Origin: Alisma plantago-aquatica
Taxonomy: Eukaryota; Streptophyta; Magnoliopsida; Alismatales; Alismataceae
Reading direction: 5' to 3'
Length of the DNA stretch: 64,000 nt
NCBI GenBank assembly: GCA_963693085.1
Contig: OY856409.1
Location: 1,166,573,249 to 1,166,637,248 of the forward strand
Each line of letters opens with the position of its first letter. Position 1 is the first letter of the stretch. The notes below the pieces were generated by a model. The model was given only the letters and a program-made list of their open reading frames with translations. It was not told the origin of the DNA and searched no databases. The position numbers were made by a program, and so were the translations under genes. Shown one piece after another: positions 20,672 through 33,487 of the stretch.

Positions 20672-21871
20672 TTATAAGAAAAGAGCAGGATATTTTCTTC
20701 TCATTTCATCTTCTAGTTCCCAAGTGGCTTCTTCAACACCACGATGGTTCCAGAGGACTTTTACAAGGCTTATATCCTTCTTCTTTAACTTTTTTGTTCT
20801 GTTATCGAGGATTGACACTGGTCCCTCCTCATACGTTATATCTTCATTCAATTCTACTTCCATAGGTTGTAGAACTGACTCGGTATCTGGATGACATTTC
20901 CTCAACATGGAAATATGAAACACAGGGTGCAACTTCTGCAACTCCTGAGGTAACTCTAGTTTATAGGCCACCTTTCCAACTTTTTCAACAATTGGATAAG
21001 GTCCCATAAATCTAAGAGCTAACTTTCCTTTCTTCCCAAAACGAAGGACTCCTTTCCAAGGTGAGACCTTGAGATACACTCCGTCTCCAACCTGGAATTC
21101 TAGGGGTCTACGACGTTTATCGGCATATGATTTCTGTCTATCTTGTGCAGTCTTAAGCTGTTGTTGTATTATTTTAATCTTTTCTGTAGTTTGCTGCACA
21201 AGATCAGGGCCTAACAACTGGTGCTCACCAGTTTCATACCAACACAAGGGTGATCTACAACGTCTACCATATAAGGCTTCATATGGTGCCATACCAATGC
21301 TATGTTGATAGCTATTGTTATAGGCAAACTCTATCAAACTTAGATGTAGATCCCAACTCCCGGTAAACTGGAGAACACATTCTCTCAACAGATCTTCTAA
21401 GGTCTGTATAGTCCTTTCTGACTGTCCATCAGTCTGGGGATGAAAGGCTGTACTAAACCTTCGCTTGGTGCCTAGGGCTCTGTGTAGCTGTTCCCAAAAG
21501 CGACTTGTAAACTGGGGACCTCTGTCAGAAATTATAGTGACAGGAACTCTGTGCAAACGCACTATCTCTTGAACATATAACTGGGATAACCTTTCAGCAG
21601 AATAGGTTGTTTTGACAGGTAAGAAATGTGCTGTCTTTGTCAACCTATCAACAATTACCCAAATGGAATCATGTCCTTTGTTTGTCCTGGGTAGGCCAAC
21701 AACAAAGTCCATGGTCACATGGTCCCACTTCCACTGTGGTATGGGTAAGGGTTGCATTGTTCCTGCAGGTTTTTGGTGCTCAGCCTTGACCTGCTGACAC
21801 ACAGGACACCTCAGAACAAACTCAGCTACATCCTTCTTCATCCCAGGCCACCAATACATATCTTTCAAATT
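20672..21871 (-). pseudogene. Gypsy integrase and chromodomain (3' part of pol)
   Basis: Open for 398 codons after an in-frame TGA at 21872-21874, which falls between the HH and CC halves of the integrase zinc finger. Counting from the Met after the stop, residues C21 and C24 are the CC pair. The catalytic triad is D54 (TMDF), D115 (IISD) and E151 (GQSER), with the canonical 35-residue D-E spacing. GDGVYLKV and GPY (289-291) mark the GPY/F module. Residues about 345-395 (VSILDNRTKKLKKKDISL, then ATWELEDEMRRKYP) form a chromodomain of the Tekay type, thought to guide integration to particular chromatin. The TGA lies at a spot where relatives have an Arg codon, consistent with CGA to TGA. Confidence 0.93.
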
Positions 21872-24148
21872 TCAATACATCTTGGTGCTCCCTGGATGCA
21901 TAGCATACATCGAAGAATGAGCTTCTTCCAGGACTAACTTCCTCAGGTTGTCCACATCTGGGACTATCATCCTTCCATGATAGCATGCCACCTGGTCATC
22001 TGACTCATGAAAACCTTCTCGTTTCTCATCACCAAACTCAGATCTAATCTGCTGTACAAAAACATTTACTTGTTGTGCCTCCTTTATCTGCTCTCTTAAG
22101 GTAGGTTTAATCTGCATCTCAGCTAACAGACCAGCTAACAATGATGCCTTCAACTGCACATTGTCTTGCCTTAAAGAGATAAGCATATCTCTTTTAGAGC
22201 ATACTAAGGAACTTAGTTGTGCCCTATCCATGGTTGATGTTGCTGATTTCCTACTCAAGGCATCAGCAACCACATTGGCTTTGCCCGGACGGTAATCAAT
22301 TGTACAATCGTAGTCCTTGATTAACTCCATCCAGCGACGTTGCCTCATATTAAGCTCATGCTGAGTGAAGATGTATTTAAGGTTCTTGTGGTCTGTGAAA
22401 ATCTGGAAAGTTTCTCCGTAGAGATAATGTCTCCAGATTTTCAAAGCATGGACCACAGCAGCTAACTCTAGATCGTGTGTCGGATAATTCTCCTCGTGTT
22501 TCTTAAGCTGTCGGGAAGCAAAAGAAATCACTTGTTTATCCTGCATCAACACACATCCAAATCCATTCTTGGAGGCATCACAAAAGATTATATATTCCTT
22601 TCCTTGCTCAGGTAACACAAGCACAGGTGCACTTGTTAACCTCTCCTTCAACAGCTGAAAAGACTGTTGACACTTATCACTCCAAGCAAAAGGAACATCC
22701 TTTCGGGTTAACTTGGTCAAAGGTAAGGCTATAGAACTGAAATTCTTAATAAACCTTCGATAATAACCAGCTAACCCCAAGAAACTTCTAATCTCCGTCG
22801 GTGTCTTCGGTTGTTCCCACTGCAGAACAGATTCTATCTTTGCAGGGTCAACACGAATTCCCGAGGCAGATACCACATGTCCAAGGAAGGATACTTCAGA
22901 TAACCAGAACTCACACTTGCTAAACTTAGCGTATAGCTTATGTTCCCTTAGCAAGGTCAAAGTCTGGCGAAGGTGTTGCTCATGCTGCTGAGCATCCTTA
23001 CTATAAATCAGTATGTCATCTATGAAGATGACAACACACTGATCAAGGAAAGGTCGAAAGACTCTATTCATGAGTTCCATGAATGCAGCCGGTGCATTGG
23101 TTAGTCCAAACGACATAACCGTGAACTCATAGTGACCATATCTTGTCCTAAAGGCAGACTTAGATATGTCACTGTCCTTAATGCGGAGTTGATGATATCC
23201 AGACCTTAGGTCTATCTTAGAAAAGACTGTTGCACCACGCAACTGGTCGAAAAGATCATCAATCCTCGACAAAGGATACTTATTCTTAATTGTTACTTTA
23301 TTGAGTTGTCTGTAGTCAATGCACAACCGCATTGATCCATCTTTCTTTTTAACAAACAAAACCGGAGCACCCCAAGGTGAGGTACTCGGTCGGATGAAAC
23401 CCTTCTCAAGTAACTCTTGAAGCTGTTTCTTGAGTTCTGCCATCTCAGCAGGCGCCATCCTATACGGAGTCTGGGCTATGGGTTTCGTATCTGGGACCAA
23501 ATTGATCTCAAAATCAATTTCCCGGGGTGGTGGTATACCAGGAAGTTCTTCGGGAAACACATCCTCGAATTCCCTGACTATCGGAACTTCAGCAGGGTTG
23601 GAACTCTCCTTGGTAACATCTACCACATGGGCTAAGAATGCGTAGCATCCTTGCCTCATCAACTTATCAGCAACCATAGCTGATACAAGATAGGTGGGCA
23701 GAATCTTTCTTTCACCTTGAAAGATCCATGTGTTGCTTTCATCAGCAAACACTGCCAGCTTGGATTCACAATCCAAGACAACTCGATACCTTTCCAAGGT
23801 ATCCATCCCTAGGATTATATCAAATCCTTGCATATCAAGCGGTATGAGATCCACTTGAATGCGATGCTTAGAAAAGAAAAGTACGCAAGGAGAGCATACT
23901 TCTTGCAGAACAGCAGACCCACTCAACGGAGTCTCCAACAACAACTTATCTGCCCTATGACTAGTTGTCATATTGCAGTTACGAATCACTCTTCGAGTGA
24001 TGAAAGAGTGCGTAGCACCCGGGTCAATCAAAACAGATACTACACAAGATTTAGACATATGAGAATATAAAAGTTCCATCTGACCTGTCACCACTTGTGG
24101 ATTGACCACTGCCTCTGGTGGGTTCATAGCATAGAACCTCGCTGTAGC
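21872..24148 (-). pseudogene. Gypsy protease, reverse transcriptase, RNase H, integrase N-terminus
   Basis: An open stretch between in-frame stops at 24149-24151 (TAG) and 21872-21874 (TGA). Counting from the Met at 24127: the aspartic protease site is D35-P-G-A, where this family has D-S/T-G-A; reverse transcriptase spans about 225-400 with FIDD at 368-371; RNase H spans about 510-626 with the DEDD set D517, E554, D579 and D622; an integrase zinc-finger start ([15 protein letters not shown]) comes last. All polymerase and RNase H catalytic residues remain. The Pro in the protease site would probably damage it. Confidence 0.92.
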
Positions 24149-24151
24149 CTA

Positions 24152-25327
24152 TTGTTGAGGTGGTGCTGATGATCCAGCTTGAGACGCTTGTCCACGTCCT
24201 CGAGCTGCTCCTTGATGTTGTCTATTCTGAGATCCCAGTTGATTCTGTCTCGGGGTTTGTTGTGTCACACCGACAGCCCTAGAACGGCAATCCTTCATCA
24301 AGTGTCCCACCTTACCATAGTTGTAGCAACTCTTTTCCTATTGCTGTGGTCTGGGTGGTCCAGTAACTGACACAGATGCAGAACTGTGCGTCCCTTGAAG
24401 CGGTTGACTTCGTCCTCTACCTCTGCTTGGTGTCCGTTGAGTTTGAAAACTCGATCTGGGTGGTGGAGGGTTAGGTGCAGAGAATCTAGGTTTCTTGGAA
24501 TCCCTAGATGAAGAACCCTGAAACTGTGGATATCTTTTATGGGTTTGCCTCTTCTCAACCACAGATCTCTCTATCCTTCGGACTGACTCAACGAAGGTAG
24601 AGAATCTCTCTCGGTTCTCTAAGGCAGACACTGGGGTAGACATGTCAGCATTCAACCCCTTCTCAAACCTTCTGATTCTTTCTTCTTCTGTGGCAGCCAT
24701 GTGCGGACAAAATCGCAACAGCTCCATGAACTTAGCTTCGTACTCGCTAATGTTCATCATACCCTGTCTCAGTCTCTCAAACTGAGAGATCTTCTCGTCT
24801 AGGAAGGTCTTTGGAAAATATCTATTGATAAATTCCCGACGAAACTCTTCCCATGAGAACTCTACCCCATGTCTCTTCTGCTCTTCCATGTTCCACCAGT
24901 GACCAGCACTTCCTTTGAGAAGATAGACAGCATGTCTAACCTTCTCAGCTTCAGGGATGTTGAGGATCCTGAAAGCCTTCTCCAGCTCTGTCAACCACAG
25001 ATCAGCATCTGCGGGGTCAGCAGTCCCATGGTACTCAGTAGCTCCGACACGACGTAGTCGCTCGAACGTCTTCCCGATACCTTGCCCCTCAGGCTGGACA
25101 GGTACCCTAGGTGCAGGCATAGGCAACCTGTCGGTTATGTGTGTCATGGCAGTCATAAACTGCCCAAACATTGTCTGGACTGCTGGGTTACCCATGTCAT
25201 CTGGGTCAAACTGGGGTGGCTCTCTAGGTTATTCTGGTACAGGCTGTTCCAACTCTGGTACTCCTGCACCGCCTTGGGGTGCACTGGCACTACTTTCTTC
25301 CACATACTCATCATGTGGCTCTGACAT
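24152..25327 (-). pseudogene. Gypsy gag with two internal stops
   Basis: The likely start is the ATG at 25327 (MSEPHDEYVEES), in frame with everything downstream. A TAA at 25229-25231 interrupts it after 32 codons; reading reopens at Met 25195 for 285 codons through the Retrotrans_gag domain (WLTELEKAF, GSAGHWWNMEE, FINRYFPKT, FERLRQGMM) to TAG 24338-24340. The zinc knuckle follows the TAG and reads CYNYGKVGHLMKDC, so the second zinc ligand is Tyr rather than Cys. Gag and pol share one frame, usual for Tekay-type elements. All four stops in gag-pol could be single C-to-T changes from Gln or Arg codons. Confidence 0.9.
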
Positions 25328-25440
25328 TCTTAAGTATCTTCTTCTCCTGAGGAGCAGAAGATTCTATTAGATGAGGAAGGAGTACTAAAAGTAGACTCGA
25401 CATCCTAAGTCCTATGCCTCTGTAGACTCGACTGAACCTG

Positions 25441-25454
25441 GAGCTTTGATACCA
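25441..25454 (-). promoter_or_regulatory. Primer binding site of 14.2 kb Gypsy
   Basis: The minus strand reads TGGTATCAAAGCTC, six bases after the LTR end. It matches the initiator tRNA-Met complement TGGTATCAGAGC with one mismatch. Confidence 0.88.
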
Positions 25455-27750
25455 CTTAATTGTGGGCTCCGATCTCCAAACCACGAATTAATCCCGATTT
25501 AATCATGTGCGGAAGCAATCGGCAAACAGCGGAAGACAAAAATCACGGGAAATTAAATCTTTTCGAGACAAGAGCCTGAAACCACAAACCTTTTCCATAG
25601 AAAAAGGATTTAACTGTTTACATCACTGACAATTACTTCTTGAGTAATTATATACAACATGATACCAAAATTCTCAAGAATTCATACTCCAAAACACTCC
25701 AGGACCTGAGAGTACAGAGGACACATAGGACTTGACTCTAACTACACCATGAAGCAGGCTAGATCTCCACCTGAGATATTTACTGCTCCTGATGCTGCTG
25801 TTGCTGGGATTGGTCACCTGTGTTCTTGTTCCTCCGTCTTCGACGACCACCTAAAAAGTAGAAGTCTACGGGGTGAGACAATTATACATAATTGCCCCAG
25901 CGAGAGTTATAACTCTCCACTAGGCTTTATAAGTAAAGCAAGGAATAACTAAAGCAATAAGAGCCTTCAAGATATTCACTAGCAGTTCTGAAGATAAGCA
26001 AGAGTTCAATCAATATTAAAAATATGAGAACATCTATGCTATTCAAGGTAACATCAATCAAGTAACTCGTAGTTAACTCTAGCAGATATACTACGCTGTT
26101 GATTATGTTTTTCAAACATTATTATGCCCTGTGGAGATGAGGCATACCACTCATACTCCAGCTGATCGCTAAGAAGTCACATCAGTATCATACATAGGTC
26201 ATTAAAAGAGCCGGATTCTTATGACCTCATCTTCCTCAGTCAGTTAGAGGATTGATTGTTTGACATCTGGCGGGATGTCTTTATAATAGCTCACCAGGGT
26301 ACTCTGGTCCTTCGCTATTTTTAGAGTTACAGTGGCATTCTGTACTCTCTTCGTCATCGGAAGATTTCTTGTTTATCTTTCACCGATACGGTATTTGTGT
26401 CTTTAAGGGAGTGTAGATATACATCTCACCTTTAGGACTTTATGGTGGGGTTTGATGGACTACTAGAATCTACATCATCCTCTCACCTTTTCTTTTATAG
26501 TGAAGGTATGACGGACTACAAGAATCTACATCAAATACCTACACTAGGATGTAAGGTTCTACACATCCATGTACCCCACATACTCAAAAGTATGTGATCC
26601 AGGAGTTCCCTGAGGAAAAACCTGTTTCACCATCATTTAGATTCTGACAATGATGGATCTATGATCAGGGCTCTACATTTCACTTGATTAGTTAGGTACA
26701 TTCAGTATTCATATCATCATACACTAACATTAGCATCACAGCTATATATGAGAATACTAAAATGTAGCAGGCCTAACTCATTTCAATTACCAGTTCTCAA
26801 TTATCTCATCACAAGTCATCTGTTAAGCATGACCTTGATGGTGTTTATGGCTCTTACAGCCCATAAATCACAAAAGATGTCACTTAGCAGTGCATCAAGA
26901 TGATTCACTATTCATAAAGCTTAAGACATGCTTCCAATGAATATAACATGGTATTTCATACCTGGGTATGACCATTATCTCATAATAACCTGCATGGTTA
27001 GTTCAACAGATAATAGTAAACAATTCAATAATTAGGGATGCATTCCCAATTAGGATTTCACTTGGAATCACCCTCAACTAGGGTTTCACATGGAATCACC
27101 CTCAACTAGGGTTTCACATGAAATCACCCTCAACTAGGGTTTAATTCAATAACCCTGTCAATTAGGGTTTACTGTTCATCTTTCATGTCTATACCCTAAA
27201 ATTAGGGTTTACTATTCACTCCATGGTGAATTGTACTCATTACATCATCATGTAAGAGAAACATCATCATTAAGGATCTTAATTCAGATTAAGATCCATT
27301 ATATATCATAATTAGGGTTTCCATGACCTCACATAGGTGGGTCATTCCCTAATCATGCACATTCATATGTAATTGAAGTATCTCACTTGAATTTCCTCTT
27401 TAAAAGGGTACTTTCTCTCTCTAGGATACTTTCTCTCTCTAGAGATACTTTCTCTCTCCTCCCACTAGTGGATGGTGACAACACCACTCTAGATCAGGTT
27501 GAGATAAGTCTCCATTGACTAACATAAGCCAAGACATCAACATCATGTGATTAGGGTTTGATTAGGACAAGGTTTTACCCCTTTAGACCCCTCAAGGGTA
27601 TTTTGGTAATTTGCCACATGATCCCTATCATGGGTTAACTCACTAATAACATAGTCCCTTAATGACCTGGGTTACCATTAGGGTTTAGTTTGGATCATCA
27701 TTGGACTAATTACATCATCAAATGGTTAAGTACAAACCATCACCAACCTC

Positions 27751-28080
27751 CAAACGGTTTCAACCTTCAAACGGTTTCAACCACCCAAACGGTCTTGAGA
27801 CCGTTTGGATCCAAACGGTCTTGAGACCGTTTGGAGGTGAAGACCGTTTGGGAGGGTTGACTTCCAAACCGTTTGGAGCTTCAATCGATTTGAGACCGTT
27901 TGATCAGAATTGCTTGAGGTCGATTGGACCAAACGATCTTGAGGTCGTTTGAGCCCAAACGGTCTTGAGACCGTTTGGCCCCAAACGGTCTTGAGACCGT
28001 TTGGTCTCAAACGGTATTGAGACCGTTTGGATCCAAACGGTCTTGAGACCGTTTGGTCCAAATGGGCCCAAACCGTTTGG
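27751..28080 (+). repeat. Palindrome cluster A, second LTR
   Basis: Same motif and order as 18224-18579 but with one 26-bp unit fewer. One palindrome that reads CAAACAGTC in the other LTR is a perfect CAAACGGTC here, and one is changed to GGTATTGAGACC. Confidence 0.9.
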
Positions 28081-28350
28081 ACCTCCAAAGTGGTTCAAAG
28101 GTCACCAATGTTCATGGATATGTGTGTTGAAGCCCTCAATCGGTCAAGGCTATGCTAACCACTTATAAATTGAGTCAATTAGGGTTAGCCTTAACCACTT
28201 AGACATCCAATTGACCCTCAATTGCAAGCCAATTAGGGTTCAATCGTTCTTAATTAGGGTTTCAAGTTGATTGGTCATCAATGTTCAACAAGGTGAATCA
28301 ATTCAAAGTTGAACCTATCAATTGACCTCCAATTGGGCTCAAACTTGGCC

Positions 28351-28927
28351 CAAACGGTCTTGAGGTCGTTTGGACATCATCCAAACGGTCTTGAGACCGT
28401 TTGCCCAAAGTTTGACCAAAATCCAAGTCGTTTTGACTAAGGTTGAAGTCCAATTAGGTCAAAATCAGTAATTTTCATCAATTCATCAATTTCCTACAAT
28501 TGGACCCTCAAACCATTAGATTAACTTAACCCTAGGCCTTCAAACGGTCTTGGCTTGTGCCCAAACGGTCTTAGGACCGTTTTGGAGGAATCCCCAAATG
28601 GTCTTGAGACCGTTTGGGTCCTTCAACCCAAAACTCAACAAGATCTATATGTCAAATCAGCACTCTTTCACCCGATTAGGGTTTCATGTTGAAGTACCTT
28701 CAACTCTCAATTGGTTAAGAATTAGACTTTGATTCTTTGCAGAGGTGAAATTCAATATGTTAGGAACAAACCCTCAAACGGTCGTCCTTTGGTCAACTCT
28801 TTCAAATGGTCTTGAGACCGTTTCAATCCAAACGGTCTTGCAAGACCGTTTGAGAGCAAACGGTTTGAAACCGTTTGAACCCAAACGGTTTGAAACCGTT
28901 TGAACCCAAACGGTTTGCAACCGTTTG
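28351..28927 (+). repeat. Palindrome clusters B-D, second LTR
   Basis: Counterparts of 18850-19427. Cluster D has one extra 25-bp unit; three sites differ by single transitions (CAAATGGTC twice, GACCGTTTG for GACCGCTTG). Confidence 0.88.
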
Positions 28928-30147
28928 GACCAAAAGGGTCCAAGGTTGTTTGGAAAAGCAACATAGGGAATCACGCCCCTCGTCTTCAACCTCTAGCAAG
29001 GTCGGTTTCTCCACTGATTTGGTTGCAAACGTGCGAGGAAGAAGGGTGGTAGAAGGAGAATTTACCAAGTAAATTTGCAAGAATAAAGCATACTTATAAA
29101 GCAAGAGTTTAGAATTATAAAACCCGCCTAAAGGTTGATCTTAGAGCTCCAAGCCTTCAAGCTCCAAGATTTAATGGCGTCCTGGAGCTTCCACAGCTTG
29201 GTCAGAGGTGGATTCTCCAAGGAAACGTTGCTTTGGTCGGCTAGAACAAGAAGACTAAGTAAGCTAACCACAAAACCAACCTTAGAAAGTGAATTCCTTC
29301 ATGAATTCGAGCTAGATGGTGGGGTTCTCTTACCTAGAACAGGTTGGTCGTCCCCCCCTGAGCTCCAGAGCTATCCTTGGCCGTTTGAGCAAGAAAAGAA
29401 GAGAAGTGAAGGAAAGAAAGTCCGTTCACTTAATTGCAAGGGAAAAGGGCTTATATACTTTAGCCTCTTTTACACCCTAAGGACCTCACAAGATTGGAAA
29501 TCACATCTAGGTCCCTCCTTGCTCAAGGGCACGACCAAACCTATCTATCCTTATGCAAATCTCATGAAATCTCAAGATCTAAGGGTAAAGGAATCCAACC
29601 TTCAACTAGGGTACATACATGAAAGATTTCTATACCCAAATTAGGTGTCTTTTACCACAAAGTTCATCTTTTCTTATCTGATCAATCTTTGATGTGCCCC
29701 TTTCATCATTTCCATTCTAAATGATGACAAGAGTCTTAAAAGATGTTTTAGATATTAAGAATTACAACTTGGACCCCTCAATTTGGGTAAATTGCACTTT
29801 ACCCTAAATTAGGGTTTCTATGCATGGGAATTGCTTCCACAGCTGCACCTTGGTGCTCAAGCTTGGGAAATCCCTCAAACTTTATCATAGACATCCTCAT
29901 GATGTCTCAACATCAAAGGAACATCTTATCTTGTGAATTGTGCAAGTTCAACCCTTAAACTGGGTAATTTGCACATAGGTCCCTGCATACAACATAATGC
30001 TACAACCTTATACAAAAAGGAGCAATATTGAAAGTAAATGTTCCTGAGGAACTTAATTACATGCCGAGGAGTGTTCACAAGTATATTAATTACATATTTA
30101 GGCAAAACTTCCAGGGTTAGATCATAACCCAGGTCAGGGGTGTTACA

Positions 30148-30152
30148 CTATG
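30148..30152 (+). repeat. Target site duplication CTATG (right)
   Basis: Pairs with 15929-15933 and restores the gag sequence of array unit 3. Confidence 0.95.
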
Positions 30153-31565
30153 TCTAGTGGAGAGATCAACTCAAAGATCCTTAGAACTCTCCCCAAGAGA
30201 TGGGAATCCAAGGTGACTTCCATTGAAGAAGCAAGGTCTCTTAGGGATATTCCTATTGAAGATCTCATTGGAAATCTACAAGCACATGAAGCTACACTTG
30301 ACAAGAGGGAGGAAGTAGAAAGACAAGAGAAGAAAGAGCTTAAGAGAATGAAGAAGGCTGAAATAAAGGCTCAAATTGAAGCTATCATGGAAAAAGTCTC
30401 TCCATCCTCTCAAGCTAAAGAAGATGCCATGTACTCCAAAGGTAGACTCTACAAAGGCAAGTCCTCCTCCATCCGGTGCTTCACATGTGGAAAGAAGGGT
30501 CACTACAAGGAAGATTGCCCACAAGGCAAAAAGACCCATCTTCACAAGAAGGAGAAATGGCACTCAAGCTCAAGTGGCTCCTCCAACTCAAGCTCAAGTG
30601 AAGATTCATGTGAAGGATCAAGCTCAAGCTCTAGTGATGAAGGGGAATGCCATTTTTCCCTTATAGCATCAACAAGTGAAGACTCAAATGAGGTAAATCT
30701 AGACTCTTTAGATAAAGAATCCTTGATTGATCTCATTCATGATATTTGTGCATCTCTTAAGTCTTCTAAAAAGAAAAAGAAAAAGCTTGCTAAAATTGTT
30801 GATAATTTGCATATAGAACTAGATGATCTTGAATATGCAAATTCTTGCTTGCTTATTGATAAAAATGATTGTCTTAGCCAAGTAGACTCTCTTAAACTTG
30901 AAAATGCTAGTTTACTTGATAAGATTAAATTTCTAGAAGCTCAACCTCTCATGCCTAATTCTAATGAAGAACATACTTTAATTGTTGATTCTCTCATGCA
31001 TGACATTGATGTTCTTAAATCTGAAAACAAAAACAAAGATTTTGTTTTGCATGAATTAGAACTAGAAAATGCCTCCTTGCTTGCTAAAATCAATGGGCAT
31101 GAATCTTGTTCTAGTTCTACTAATAGAGAGAATGATGTTGCTTCTCTTCATATTGATAGAGATTCTTATTTAACTAAAACTCTTTGCCTAGAAAATGATC
31201 TTCTACATGCTAGAGATAACATTAATCAATTGTCTTCTACTATTGCTTCTCTTAAGCATGATAATGATAGTTTAAGATCTTCTTTGCAAAGATTCTTAGT
31301 TGGTAAGAAGAGTCTTAATGCCATCCTACACCATTCTACTAAACAAATTGGTAGACATGGTTTAGGATATGATAGTAGTCAAGGGAACAACAAAGATAAA
31401 GGACCTCCAATATTCCATGGAGAATCCTCTAGTTCCAAGACTATGGGCACATGCAACTATTGCAATGAAATTGGTCATTATTCTACTTGTTGTCCTTTTA
31501 GGAAAGCACCCAAGAGCAATAGGATTTGGGTTGCTAAACTAACCCCTCCGGACCCAAAAACATGA
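30153..31565 (+). pseudogene. gag of array unit 3, 3' part
   Basis: Continues the second gag frame after the Gypsy insertion and is open to the stop at 31563-31565. It carries the first zinc knuckle, Ser-rich linker, coiled coil and second knuckle, as in unit 2. It shares the AGA (Arg) codon of unit 2 in the coiled coil; private changes include Asn to Ala-type differences (EYANS, SLNAIL). Without the 5' half it cannot make full Gag. Confidence 0.88.
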
Positions 31566-33487
31566 TTGGGGACCATTTCATCTTTCTTCTTGTAGGTATT
31601 TACAAATGGATTGATTTGAGCTATTGAATTGCAAATTGACTTCTCAATCCACATGAAAGAAGAAAGGTGAGATGTGTAGAGGGTGACAACAAGTGAAAAA
31701 GCATTGGTAAGCACAAAGGTAAAGGTTTTATTGCTTATAACCATTTCTAACTTGTTTTTGTCAAGTTAGTGTGCACTATACATATGGTTTTTGAGTCAAA
31801 AGTGACATTTTGTGATTCTCTTCACACTCTTGCTCAAAAACTATTTCTAATGCTTCTATAGTGCATTACTAACTTGCTTAGACATGTTTGGATATGGTTT
31901 GTATATTTAGCATGCCTCTAGATATGTCTTATGAAAAATATGTGCTTTTTCTATAGTAGTTTTGTCGGCCGAGTTTTGTCCTGTCTAAAACTCGACCGAT
32001 AGGCACCAATGGGTGTTGCCAACAGCTGCGATCGGCCGAGTTGCCAATACACAGAACTCGACCGAAAACACTATTCACAGAGTATACAGTTGGCTTATTG
32101 AATGGGAATTTCCCTCTCAACTAGATTTTCTCAACCAATAGCCTTATTCTTTGGCACTCCATTTGGTACCTTTATATATGCATATTGCCATGTTTCTAAA
32201 TTGCCTATCTTGCTTACAACTCTATCTATCTAATTGCTCTAAATTGGTATATCTATATCTTGCAATTACTTGCTTTGAGTTGTTTTGCAGGTTTTGATGA
32301 TGAACTCTTTGGATCTCTTGGTTGTGTCTTAAATTGCTTCCGTTGTACTCTAACTTGCTTCATCTATCTAGGTGTATATCTTGTTTTGATACAACCTTGA
32401 GGTTCTTAGTGGTAATCATCTTATGGTAAGGATGCATATATAGTGAGTTATATCCTTTCATGCTTATAAAATTGCATATCTCTTGGTTTGGATATATCTC
32501 TATATCTACTCATAGCTTGCTTTATCTTATGTATCTTTTAGTATATCTTGCTATGATCTAGATCCTACTAGTAGTCCTAACTTGTGATATCATCTACTAG
32601 TAGTTCATATACATGTAGCTCTAACCCAGTTCATAATTGGAATATTTGCTCATCTATATGATATGCTTGTATCTTGTCTCATATATGCTCAAGCATGTTC
32701 CTTGAATTGCATATCTACTATCTTGAGTTGCTTGCATAACATTGTGATGCAGGGCACATAGAGCTACATTGTATGTAGAAATTGGAGTATTTTTGGTTTT
32801 TATGCAGCTTTTGCTCCAGTTTCAGTTTTTGCTGCAAGTATAGTGCTTTTTATGCAGAAACACCCTTCTGAGAAAGACTCATCGCTTTGCCATGAGCTCC
32901 GATGGTTTTTGGTCAAATTCCATCATCTTAAGGGTCAAAATTGTAATTTATTGTTTTTCTGCAGCACTTCATCTTGCATTTTGGGTTGTTCAAGTATATG
33001 CTTTAACTTGCTTTTCTTTCTATGCTTGGACAAGCCCCTATCTGTGCTCTTCTACTCTCCTTATATAACTTTTGTTATCTTCTTTCTCTTAACAAGTGGT
33101 GTTTCTTAGTTTCTTCATACCCCCACCATTTTGAAATGACAAAGGGGGAGAAAGATATGTCTTCTTTTGACAACAGGGAGAAGGCATGTCTTACATGAAG
33201 CAAAGAAGCGTGTCCATGTAAAGGGGAGAAGGTAAATGGGAGAAGACATATATGTGTAGAACATATATGAGTAGAAGACATAGTTTCTATAAATGTTATG
33301 AAAGCTAACCATGCAGGAGAAATAACATCAATTGAGGGGGAGTATGAGAACTCCATGCGCATCAATTGAGGGGGAGCATATGAGATCAATCCTATTGAAA
33401 CCCCTAGGTTTCTCCGAAGGTATGATTTTACGTACAAGCTTTCAATACATTTATGGAATGGTTTGTCATCTTCAAAAAGGGGGAGAA
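31566..33487 (+). other. Non-coding 3' domain of array unit 3
   Basis: Collinear with 965-2886. CGGCCGAGTT hairpins lie at about 31966-32065, acceptor-like TTGTTTTGCAG ends near 32290, and the polypurine tract is at 33474-33487. No further coding sequence. Confidence 0.8.

Larger units (their letters stand above)
15934..30147 (-). mobile_element. Tekay/Del-like Gypsy (chromovirus) retrotransposon, 14,214 bp
   Basis: A complete element on the minus strand: LTRs 15934-20621 and 25461-30147, primer site 25441-25454, gag-pol 25327 to 20672, purine-rich stretch next to 20622, CTATG target duplications. Domain order is gag, protease, reverse transcriptase, RNase H, integrase, C-terminal chromodomain. 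The two LTRs differ by roughly 40 substitutions (counted by eye) and two indels, about 0.9 percent, so the insertion is recent. Four in-frame stop codons and a lost zinc-knuckle cysteine make it defective. In its own orientation the LTR starts TGTAACACCCCTGACC. Confidence 0.95.
25461..30147 (-). repeat. 5' LTR (element orientation) of the 14.2 kb Gypsy, 4687 bp
   Basis: Collinear with 15934-20621. Net length differs by 1 bp because a 26-bp palindrome unit is absent at about 27807 and a 25-bp unit is extra at about 28880-28905. Palindrome clusters lie at about 27751-28080, 28351-28403, 28541-28618 and 28775-28927, and the 28-bp repeat at 27048-27170. Confidence 0.95.

Noticed and set aside
24338..24340. 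Programmed readthrough at the gag TAG of the Gypsy element
   Set aside because: Further in-frame stops and a lost zinc-knuckle cysteine point to decay; relatives of this type use one uninterrupted frame.
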